Positions 40,801 through 51,058 of a stretch of DNA of 64,000 nucleotides are shown here, in pieces. The translations under genes and the position numbers were made by a program. This DNA comes from Bathymodiolus brooksi (Eukaryota > Mollusca > Bivalvia > Mytilida > Modiolidae). The stretch is taken from positions 58,230,369-58,294,368 of the forward strand of contig OY804588.1 of NCBI GenBank assembly GCA_963680875.1. Reading direction: 5' to 3'. Each line of letters opens with the position of its first letter. Within the stretch, counting starts at the first letter, position 1. The notes under the pieces are model-generated. The model was not told where the DNA came from, did not search any database, and worked only from the letters and a program-made list of their open reading frames with translations.

Positions 40801-43800
40801 AGGACAGACGATCCAATGACCAAAAGATACCAAACAGGTAATCAGAAGCCGTAAATCAAAGAAGGACAGACAATACAATGACCAAAAGATACCAAACAGG
40901 TAATAATCAGAAGCCGTAAATCAAAGAAAGACAGACAATACAATGACCAAAAGATACCAAACAGGTAATCAGAAGCCGTAAATCAAGGAAGGACAGACAA
41001 TGCAATGACCAAAAGATACCAAACAGGTAATCAGAAGCCGTAAATCAAAGAAGGACAGACAATACAATGACCAAAAGATACCAAACAGGTAATCAGAAGC
41101 CGTAAATCAAAGAAGAACAGACAATGCAATGACCAAAAGATACCAAACAGGTAATCAGAAGCCGTAAATCAAAGAAGGACAGACAATACAATGACCAGAA
41201 GATACCAAATAGGTAATCAGAAGCCGTAAATCAAAGAAGGACAGACAATACAATGACCAAAAGATACCAAACAGGTAATCAGAAGCCGTAAATCAAAGAA
41301 GGACAGACAATGCAATGACCAAAAGATACCAAACAGGTAATCAGAAGCCGTAAATCAAAGAAGGACAGACAATACAATGACCAAAAGATACCAAACAGGT
41401 AATCAGAAGCCGTAAATCAAAGAAGGACAGACCATACAATGACCAAAAGATACCAAACAGGTAATCAGAAGCCGTAAATCAAAGAAGGACAGACAATACA
41501 ATGACCAAAAGATACCAAACAGGTAATCAGAAGCCGTAAATCAAAGAAGGACAGACAATACAATGACCAAAAGATACCAAACAGGTAATCAGAAGCCGTA
41601 AATCAAAAAAGGACAGACAATACAATGACCAAAAGATACCAAACAGGTAATCAGAAGTCGTAAATCAAAGAAGGACAGACAATACAATGACCAAAAGATA
41701 CCAAACAGGTAATCAGAAGCCGTAAATCAAAGAAAGACAGACAATACAATGACCAAAAGATACCAAACAGGTAATCAGAAGCCGTAAATCAAAGAAGGAC
41801 AGACGATCCAATGACCAAAAGATACCAAACAGGTAATCAGAAGCCGTAAATCAAAGAAGGACAGACAATACAATGACCAAAAGATACCAAACAGGTAATA
41901 ATCAGAAGCCGTAAATCAAAGAAAGACAGACAATACAATGACCAAAAGATACCAAACAGGTAATCAGAAGCCGTAAATCAAGGAAGGACAGACAATGCAA
42001 TGACCAAAAGATACCAAACAGGTAATCAGAAGCCGTAAATCAAAGAAGGACAGACAATACAATGACCAAAAGATACCAAACAGGTAATCAGAAGCCGTAA
42101 ATCAAAGAAGAACAGACAATGCAATGACCAAAAGATACCAAACAGGTAATCAGAAGCCGTAAATCAAAGAAGGACAGACAATACAATGACCAAAAGATAC
42201 CAAACAGGTAATCAGAAGCCGTAAATCAAAGAAGGACAGACAATACAATGACCAAAAGATACCAAACAGGTAATCAGAAGCCGTAAATCAAAGAAGGACA
42301 GACAATGCAATGACCAAAAGATACCAAACAGGTAATCAGAAGCCGTAAATCAAAGAAGGACAGACAATACAATGACCAAAAGATACCAAACAGGTAATCA
42401 GAAGCCGTAAATCAAAGAAGGACAGACAATACAATGACCAAAAGATACCAAACAGGTAATCAGAAGCCGTAAATCAAAGAAGGACAGACAATACAATGAC
42501 CAAAAGATACCAAACAGGTAATCAGAAGCCGTAAATCAAAGAAGGACAGACAATACAATGACCAAAAGATACCAAACAGGTAATCAGAAGCCGTAAATCA
42601 AAGAAGGACAGACAATGCAATGACCAAAAGATACCAAACAGGTAATCAGAAGCCGTAAATCAAAGAAGGACAGACAATACAATGACCAAAAGATACCAAA
42701 CAGGTAATCAGAAGCCGTAAATCAAAAAAGGACAGACAATACAATGACCAAAGATACCAAACAGGTAATCAGAAGCCGTAAATCAAAGAAGGACAGACAA
42801 TACAATGACCAAAAGATACCAAACAGGTAATCAGAAGCCGTAAATCAAAGAAGGACAGACAATACAATGACCAAAAGATACCAAACAGGTAATCAGAAGC
42901 CGTAAATCAAAGAAGAACAGACAATACAATGACCAAAAGATACCAAACAGGTAATCAGAAGCCGTAAATCAAAGAAGAACAGACAATACAATGACCAAAA
43001 GATACCAAACAGGTAATCAGAAGCCGTAAATCAAAGAAGGACAGACAATACAATGACCACAAGATACCAAACAGGTAATCAGAAGCCGTAAATCAAAGAA
43101 GGACAGACAATACAATGACCAAAAGATACCAAACAGGTAATCAGAAGCCGTAAATCAAAGGACAGACAATACAATGACCAAAAGATACCAAACAGGTAAT
43201 CAGAAGCCGTAAATCAAAGAAGGACAGACAATACAATGACCACAATATACCAAACAGGTAATCAGAAGCCGTAAATCAAAGAAGGACAGACAATACAATG
43301 ACCAAAAGATACCAAACAGGTAATCAGAAGCCTTAAATCAAAGAAGGACAGACAATACAATGACCAAAAGATACCAAACAGGTAATCAGAAGCCGTAAAT
43401 CAAAGAAGGACAGACAATACAATGACCACAAAAAAAAAAAGTAATCAGAAGCCGTAAATCAAAGAAGGACAGACAATGCAATGACCAAAAGATACCAAAC
43501 AGGTAATCAGAAGCCGTAAATCAAAGAAGGACAGACAATACAATGACTAAAAGATACCAAACAGGTAATCAGAAGCCGTAAATCAAAGAAGAACAGACAA
43601 TACAATGACCAAAGATACCAAACAGGTAATCAGAAGCCGTAAATCAAAGGACAGACAATACAATGACCAAAAGATACCAAACAGGTAATCAGAAGCCGTA
43701 AATCAAAGAAGGACAGACAATACAATGACCAAAAAATACCAAACAGGTAATCAGAAGCCGTAAATCAAAGAAGGACAGACAATACAATGACCAAAAGATA

Positions 43801-43865
43801 CCAAACAGGTAACCAGAAGCCGTAAATCAAAGAAGGACAGACAATACAATGACCAAAAGAAATCG
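34898..43865 (-). repeat. ~9-kb satellite of 62-bp units (about 144 copies)
   Basis: The unit contains GATACCAAACAGGTAATCAG, AAGCCGTAAATCAAAGAAGG and ACAGACAATACAATGACCAA; the clean spacing is 62 bp (35041 to 35103). Variants are a 3-bp insertion (GTAATAATCAG), a shortened AAATCAAAGGACAGAC form, and point variants. Long blocks recur: ACGATCCAATG at ~37820, 40808 and 41803; CAATACAATAACC at 35391, 36451 and 39625; GACAATAGAATG at ~37633 and 40621. So the array has grown by duplication of ~1-kb and ~3-kb segments. No spacers, so not CRISPR. It starts and ends inside one retroelement-tail copy. Confidence 0.97.
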
Positions 43866-43995
43866 GACAAAAGAACAAACACTGATCTACAAAGCACTGT
43901 ACAAAAAACTAATGATCGAGTAACACGAACCTCACTAAAACGGGTGTTCAACACAGTTGCTCCGGAAGGGTAAGTAGTTCCTGTTCCATCAAAGC
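43866..43995 (-). repeat. Retroelement tail continuing from the satellite
   Basis: Directly after the last unit comes 'aaagaacaaacactgatcta', 'caaagcactgtacaaaaaac', 'gaacctcactaaaacgggtg' and 'ggaagggtaagtagttcctg', the order that follows the single unit at 31010-31130. Confidence 0.75.
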
Positions 43996-44907
43996 ATGTT
44001 CAAAATGTTATTGGAAAATATATTTAAGTATACTTTCGAAAACAAATCTGTATTATACGGGAGCCTATAGACTAAGGGAAATCGACTCTATCGAAAAATT
44101 AGGAAGCCATGGCGAGATACCGGTAGTTAACCTGCCATGGCCAGAAAGTAGCTCACTACCACTCTCCATGTTGAAATGGCAAATCGCCGTGGCGAGATAA
44201 TCAACTTTCCATTACGAAATGCTGAATATAAATCTTCGTGCATAGTGAAATGATATGCCGTCGTGATCGACGAGATAATATTTTTTTCTTCTAAATGTCC
44301 GCCTTTGTAATATCATAACATGCATGTTTTGGTGGTAGACAATGGCGAATTGCAAATATTACAATCTGGATCAATAAGAAAATAACTCCATTTTACAGTC
44401 GAATACATACAGCTAGTAAACGTATTTCCTCATTTCCTTTTTTTGCAAAAAAAAAACCAAACAAACAACAACAACAACAAAAAAAAACAAAAAACAACAA
44501 AAAAGTCCCCCCAAAATACCCCCCCCCCTAAAAAAAACCCAAAAACGATTCATTATCATTATTATGATTAAATTTCAGAATTCCCGTTATTCACTGCTAA
44601 TAAAGCTTTGCACTAGAAAAAGGTATTACTTACTGTTCTAAGGAGTACTTAGACACCCACTGCGGCCTATGTAAATTCTCACCCTCTTTTATACCGTATT
44701 ACAGTCTAGAATGAAGAGATGTGATCATTATATATATATATATATATATATATATTTTAAGTTTTCTTTTAAAAAGTTTGAATTGAAATTTAATTAGTAG
44801 CAGCAGATTTATATTTAAAACCGATTAATGACGTGTGTAACCTCCACACTCTGTATGTTTTATAAACCAAAGTTATTTTAATCATATGAAGCTACGTGTC
44901 TGGGGGT
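43996..44907. other. Gene-free stretch with simple sequence
   Basis: Contains A/C-rich runs (44440-44545) and a TA run at about 44733-44754. Nothing coding recognised. Confidence 0.45.
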
Positions 44908-45167
44908 CATGGTGGTTAACACAATTCTCAACAATATTTCAGCTATGTCATGGCGGTCAGTTTTATTGGTGGACCAAACCGGAGTTACCTGGAGAAAACG
45001 ACCTATCTGTCGCAAGTCACTGACAAACTTTATCACATATATATAATATTGTATCAAGTACACATCGCATGAGTGGTATTCGAACTCACAACGTTAGTGG
45101 TAATATGCACTGATTGCATAGGTAGTTGTAAATCCAATTAACATACGATCACGACCACGACGGCCCC
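44908..45167 (-). repeat. SINE family A
   Basis: 'tctcaacaatatttcagcta', 'catggcggtcagttttattg', 'attgtatcaagtacacatcg' and the head complement 'catacgatcacgaccacgac'. Confidence 0.8.
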
Positions 45168-45242
45168 TTTCTTGATCATATGAAGGTACACGTATGTTTT
45201 GTTTGCCAAACCAACAAAAATAAAGTCGACGAAAACGTTGCA

Positions 45243-45990
45243 AGATACCAGTGGGGTAATCAGAAGATACCAGTGGTGTAATCAGAAGATACCAGTGGGG
45301 TAATCAGAAGATACCAGTGGGGTAATCAGAAGATACCAGTGGGGTAATCAGAAGATACCAATGGGGTAATCAGAAGATACCAGTGGGGTGATCAGAAGAT
45401 ACCAGTGGGGTAATCAGAAGATACCAGTGGGGTAATCAAAAGATACCAGTGGGTTAATCAGAAGATACCAGTGGTGTAATCAGAAGATACCAGTGGTGTA
45501 ATCAGAAGATACCAGTGGGGTAATCAGAAGATACCAATGGGGTAATCAGAAGATACCAGAGGGGTGATCAGAAGATACCAGTGGGGTAATCAGAAGATAC
45601 CAGTGGGGTAATCAGAAGATACCAGTGGGGTAATCAGAAGATACCAGTGGGTTAATCAGAAGATACCAGTGGGGTAATCAGAAGATACCAATGGGGTAAT
45701 CAGAAGATACCAGAGGGGTGATCAGAAGATACCAGTGGGGTAATCAGAAGATACCAGTGGGGTAATCAGAAGATACCAGTGGGGTAATCAGAAGATACCA
45801 GTGGTGTAATCAGAAGATACCAGTGGGGTAATCAGAAGATACCAGTGGGGTAATCAGAAGATACCAGTGGGGTAATCAGAAGATACCAGTGGGTTAATCA
45901 GAAGATACCAGTGGGGTAATCAGAAGATACCAGTGGGGTAATCAGAAGATACCAGTGAGGTAGTCAGAAGATACCAGTGGGGTAATCAGA
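45243..45990 (-). repeat. 22-bp tandem array (about 34 copies)
   Basis: The unit AGATACCAGTGGGGTAATCAGA repeats every 22 bp (GATACC at 45244, 45266 and so on) with a few G/T/A variants. It is a truncated form of the first third of the 62-bp unit. The array passes directly into 'agccataatacaaaggacag' and 'aaactatgatctacag' (45988-46055), the rest of a retroelement-tail copy. Confidence 0.95.
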
Positions 45991-46055
45991 AGCCATAATA
46001 CAAAGGACAGATAATACAGTGGCCAAAATAAGAAGGATAAACTATGATCTACAGT

Positions 46056-46310
46056 TATTTGTAAGAGGGTTCACGTCTTATTTACGTTATTTATGTTTGT
46101 TTTCGTGGTGTCCAACACATATTGTGTTGTGTTGTGTTTTTGTTCTGTTTTTCTTCTTCTTGTTTACCCTATGTTGCCAGTTTCTCTAGATTGTCCATTT
46201 TTGATTGCCCCATCGGTATTCTCTAGTTGTAACGTTTATTTATCTACAAATTACATACAGAAATATAAAGATTGAACAACACGAACCCCACTAGAAACCA
46301 GAGGTAGAGG
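46056..46310 (+). repeat. Retroelement tail
   Basis: 'acgtcttatttacgttattt', 'tttcgtggtgtccaacacat' and 'gattgccccatcggtattct' match 50610-50765. Confidence 0.6.
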
Positions 46311-46465
46311 ACAACTATTTTTCAATCAGGTTCGGGCTTATATTTGATTTCGTCTCCGCGAGTCGACGCATATTTTTTTCTATCAAAATTTAATAACCTT
46401 TTTGGCCAGACGGGACACACAATAAAAACAAATCCCAGCATATGTAGTGATGTTATAGACTTGTG

Positions 46466-46817
<352 letters not shown>

Positions 46818-46819
46818 AG

Positions 46820-47829
46820 GACTGCAGTTGCTTTCATTCCTCCTACATAGCAAACGGACCTCTGTTTACTGTGCAACGGTGTAATTAGTCCCTATTTCTA
46901 TAACACCTCGTTCTCTTAGGGTTAAAGTGCAGATTAATTAGTTCATATTATATATACCATCTTATAACACGGTGTGATTTTCTTGTCAATATTTGGTGAT
47001 GACACAAGTTGAAATTTTTTTTTAGATTTCAGCGCGTTTTAGATTTAGTTTAATTATAATACTATATATTTGAACCACTCTAACTTTTTAATTGGATTTT
47101 CATATGTAAATAGCATACTGGATTTGGTCGTGACAAATTATATATATGGAGTTTAATTATTTTTAATTTCGTATGGTATGTGACAGATTACATATCATTT
47201 TTTAATCTTCTTTTAAGTCGCCAGAGAATACCGTATCTCGTGTTATTGCAGACCACGCCATTTTTTGATGGTATTCGTGATAATTATTTAAAAAAATTCA
47301 GATAAACTAGATTTTTATTTACTCTTTATTTAAAATTTAATTCAAATGAAATGCAAACACAGAATTAAAAGATGATCTGTTTTTAGGTTACCCCGACATT
47401 TCTAGAAAAAATCCGATTACTACAAGTACAAATGTACCTGGTAACTTTAGCATAGATAAATGAAACGATGCATGGTCAGCGTTTACTGAGGCGGTGGCGT
47501 AACCAGGCACTAAATGAAGTGGATGCTTTAAATAGAGATAAGAAGTTCGTTCGGGGTTCTAGGAGTCCACTGAAGGCCTCCAGTGGGTCCAGGTCAAAAA
47601 GGCCCCCGCAGAAAACAATTTTGAGCATTTTAAAACCTCATTCCGCTATATTGCTTTACGCTAATCTTTTCTGCAAAAGAATTTAGAAAACTGCGCGGTA
47701 TGACAGGACCTTGTTAGAAAACATGATTATTACTTACGATGTAGGCAAAGAAAAATAACAAGTAATTTATAATTTGATGGAAGTACTCTTAGGGATTTGG
47801 TGATGTCACCACACATACTCTTACAAATA
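46820..47829. other. Gene-free stretch
   Basis: AT-rich; no exon with splice context and no repeat family identified. A 72-codon frame at 47468-47686 has no recognisable features. Confidence 0.4.
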
Positions 47830-48210
47830 TAAAGGTGGATTTATACTCCGAGTGCGACAGCGATGCGACGAGCGATGAAAGTGTTGCGATGCTGAAGTGA
47901 TACTATTGCGAAATCATTGCTTTTTTGTCGCGTCGCTACTATCGTGTTTAGTTCATGTTGCTTAGTGATTTTGAAAAGATTTTTTTATGGTTTCAGATGG
48001 CAATTACTCAGCGACGGTAGCGACATCGCTAGAAAGATAAAATAATTTCAACTCTGCTGCGACAGCTTGCGATGATCTTTGCGACGAACATTTTCGCTAG
48101 CGATGGTCAGCGATGACGTGCGTTGTCGCTGCGGTGGGATAGCGATGTTGAAAGCGACATCGCAAAACCGTCGCATCGCTGTCGCACCCGGAGTATAAAG
48201 CCACCTTTAC
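47830..48210. mobile_element. MITE with inverted ends rich in GCGACAGCGATGCG
   Basis: Left end AAAGGTGGATTTATACTCCG followed by AGTGCGACAGCGATGCGACG; the right end is its inverse (CGTCGCATCGCTGTCGCACC, CGGAGTATAAAGCCACCTTT). The inner part also alternates GCGAC and GTCGC words. About 375 bp, no ORF. Flanking target duplication not clear. Confidence 0.8.
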
Positions 48211-48680
48211 AATCACTGATTTCTTTCTACTAACTATTCAAAATTACTAGGTTCAAATTATATTAATCTAATATCTACGATTGATGTAGTCTTAATAACA
48301 ATAGTCAGATAAACATACGCTCAACTCAACTATTATATGTAAAACTACAATTATCACGAAAATAGTAGAAAACAATAGAAATTTTTAGTCTAGAATCTTT
48401 ATATAAAATCGAGTTTCCTTGTCTTCTAGCGTGTCGAAATTATGTCTATAAGATGAAGCGTTCTTTGTCTTTCTCGTCTTTTTTTTTTTTTTTTTTTTTT
48501 TTACCAAAATGATGTGGATGCTCAAGCATAAACGCATACATGTAAGCTACGCCACTGACAGAAATTCCTTCCAAATATTGCACTCTATTCGTACGTGTAC
48601 AGAGAGTGACTTTCTAACATTATAAAATTTGCACAAACACTCTAGTTCACGCCGAGAACATGCATAATACAAAAGTACAA
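48211..48680. other. Gene-free stretch with a poly-T run
   Basis: T run at about 48479-48502; otherwise nothing recognised. Confidence 0.4.
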
Positions 48681-48681
48681 A

Positions 48682-48940
48682 TCCGTCGTGGTCGTGATCG
48701 TATGGAAGTTGGATTTACAACTAACTGTGCAATCAGTGCCTATCACCACTATCGTAGTGGGTTCGAATACCGCTCATTGCGAGGTGTACTCGATACAACA
48801 TTATGTGATAAAGTTTGTCAGTCATTTACGGCAGGTTTTCTCCGGGTACTCCAGTTTCCTCCACCAATACAACTGACCGCCACGATATAGCTGAAATATT
48901 GTTGAAAGTGGCGTTAAGCACCAAAATCCTAACCCTATTC
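48682..48940 (+). repeat. SINE family A, full length
   Basis: Head 'ccgtcgtggtcgtgatcgta', B-box-like GGGTTCGAATACC, 'cgaggtgtactcgataca', 'actgaccgccacgatatagc' and 'gtggcgttaagcaccaaaat'. Confidence 0.85.
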
Positions 48941-48944
48941 CCGG

Positions 48945-49435
48945 AATGTCATGGCAAAATGCCAGTAAAATGCTGGCCGCCTAAGAAAAAAATGTAAAAG
49001 ACCTATACATCAAATTTTAATATTATTTTAAAATATCAAACAGACTGGTGTTTGTAAGGTCAGCCGACACTAGCTTGTCAAACTCCTTTGTAACTCCTGC
49101 TCTGATCGGCATGCTAATATCATAAAGTCATAATCCGAGCGATAACTCTTCTAAGTTTGCCAACAAGTGTAATCTCAGTATCTTGTGACGTCATAAAAAA
49201 TATGACGTTTTTTTATAATTTAAACGCAGCGACGTTATCAACATCGCATGTAACCCGTCAAGACGAGGAATATGTATGGGTAAAGACCCAGTAATTCTAT
49301 TATTCTTGTAAGTGTTGTGTTGTTGGTTTAAAAAGGAAATTACTCTCCTTTTTCTTAAATATGAATATTACACATTTCCAATATAACTGAACTGAACTGG
49401 CAAGCACCAATTTACGCGATTTTTCCAGTTTTTTA
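48945..49435. other. Gene-free stretch
   Basis: Nothing recognised between the SINE and the Tc1-like fragment. Confidence 0.4.
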
Positions 49436-49439
49436 ATGA

Positions 49440-49802
49440 CACTGTTAAAGTCCTCCTAACTCGGCGCCTCGTGTAGCCATGAAATTTCAATATGTCGAAC
49501 AGTTCTAGTAGAAACAGGATGTGGTAGTCTTTCATTTACAATGTTGTCAAAGTTTCTCTCCTGTTCACTTTCACTGAGCGTAAAATTACACGGTCTCCTC
49601 GTTCTGTCATCAACCTTTTCCTTCCGGTTTTTGTCTTATTTTCCACTGAATTTCTCTCATCATAGCGCTTTAGAAATTTTATAACCGTAGAATGATCCCT
49701 CCTGATTATTTCAGCAATTTTCCTGTGTTCATAACCTTCTCGTTTCAATCGTAGTATTGTTTGTTTCGACTTTTGTGTCATCTCCTTGTTGTGACGAGCC
49801 AT
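49440..49802 (-). pseudogene. Tc1-like transposase, N-terminal fragment
   Basis: 88 residues from the ATG at 49802, with a helix-turn-helix of the Tc1/Tc3 type: SKQTILRLKREGYEHRKIAE, then IIRRDHSTVIKFLKRY, the GRP-like linker TGRKRLMTERGDRVILRSVK and NRRETLTTL. The DDE catalytic domain is absent. The sequence to ~49440 continues in another frame (LPHPVSTRTVRHI), consistent with a frameshift and truncation. Upstream on the minus strand, 'acagtgtataattggggg' at ~49855 looks like part of a Tc1 end. Confidence 0.8.
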
Positions 49803-49829
49803 TTTTTGCAGACGAAATTTTTGTCAGTT

Positions 49830-50520
49830 GAATGACTTTTTGACCTTTGACCCCCCCCAATTATACACTGTCAAAAGTATGGACATTTTAATGATCCAAT
49901 TAAATATGAAAGAGAAATTGGGATATTTCATTAATTGATTTTTAATTGCTGCCATGTTGGTGAAATAGTTATGACCAACTACTGTAGAATAACGGCAGTT
50001 TTGAAAGTCGAGACAGACATTATCGCTATCATTGCAGTGAGTCCGGTAGGACAAGTTGTGATAATGTATGTGGAGTTCTTCACTATTGACGTTATCGTTT
50101 TATCGGTATTAAACGTCTGTTAATGTGACGTTTCACTGACCGCTATTTTCCAGTATCAGAGCCTAAGTCCGTTGATACTGACAATATCACACAGTGAGAT
50201 CAAAGGGAGGATGTACTATACCGACAATTATATATATGAATTAGCCAGATTAACACTGGTGTCTCTCCAAGGGATAAACTTAAAATAATCTTTAAAAAGT
50301 TACCACACCGTCATATCAATTGAGTTCGAACATCCAATGGGAAAATCGTAGAAATAGAGCCTTTTTAGAGGTAAAATCGACACCTCTAACTCTTATTTTT
50401 ACACGATCGTCCTGGCTGGATACATGTACTTTAAATAGGCGTGACAAGTTAGTTTAATGCGCCAGAACCTCTACTCTTAGTGAAATGAGAAATAATTGAT
50501 AAAACATACATAAAAATAGC
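49830..50520. other. Spacer with a possible transposon end, no gene
   Basis: Contains the presumed Tc1 end near 49855-49885; the rest shows nothing I can support. Confidence 0.35.
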
Positions 50521-50529
50521 TTAGCTTAA

Positions 50530-50790
50530 ATGGCATTAGGTTCTGAGTTCCGTGTTGTGATGTCCGTTACAATTTCTGCATGAAAACGATGTTCGGTTCG
50601 TGAGGACTGGTGTCTTATTTACGTTGTTTGTGTTTGCTTGCGTATAGTGGTGTCCAATACATATTGTGTTGTTTTTGTTTTGTTTTTCTTCGTCTTGTGT
50701 ACCATACCCTGTGTTGTACAGTTTCTCTGGATTGTCCATTTTTGATCGTGCCTTTGGTATTCTCTAACGTTTACTCTATATCTGCTTATA
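50530..50790 (+). repeat. Retroelement tail just upstream of the coiled-coil gene
   Basis: 'gtgttgtgatgtccgttaca', 'gtggtgtccaatacatattg', 'ttcgtcttgtgtaccatacc' and 'gattgtccatttttgatcg', as at 29150-29520 and 46080-46215. Confidence 0.6.
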
Positions 50791-50808
50791 AATTACAAGG
50801 TCTCTAGA

Positions 50809-51058
50809 ATGGAAAGTAAAATAACAGAAGAAGGAATTCATGTCGACACCTCTATAGAGGCTTTCGCAGATATTAAAAGACAGCTGGACATGTTGTATGA
50901 TGATAGTTCAAAGGTCATAGGAGAAGTGGAACATGCAAATCAGCTGGGGGAGAAGGTCAATCTCCTTGCAACAGTGATGGCAAGGCAATTTGAAGACCTA
51001 AGGCTAAGATTAAATGTACACGTGGACCAGAAACGTGAAAACATTCTACAGGAAACTG
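50809..51058 (+). CDS. Coiled-coil gene exon 1
   Basis: ATG at 50809 just after TCTCTAGA; 83 codons plus one base. It ends CAGGAAACTG followed by GCAAGT, a GC-type donor. No GT donor in frame nearby gives a continuous reading with exon 2. Confidence 0.7.

Noticed and set aside
34898..43865. CRISPR-like regular array
   Set aside because: Units are contiguous with no unique spacers, in an intron-containing animal genome; it is a satellite.
43751..43954. Minus-strand ORF at the satellite edge as a gene
   Set aside because: It is a translation of the retroelement tail and the last 62-bp units.
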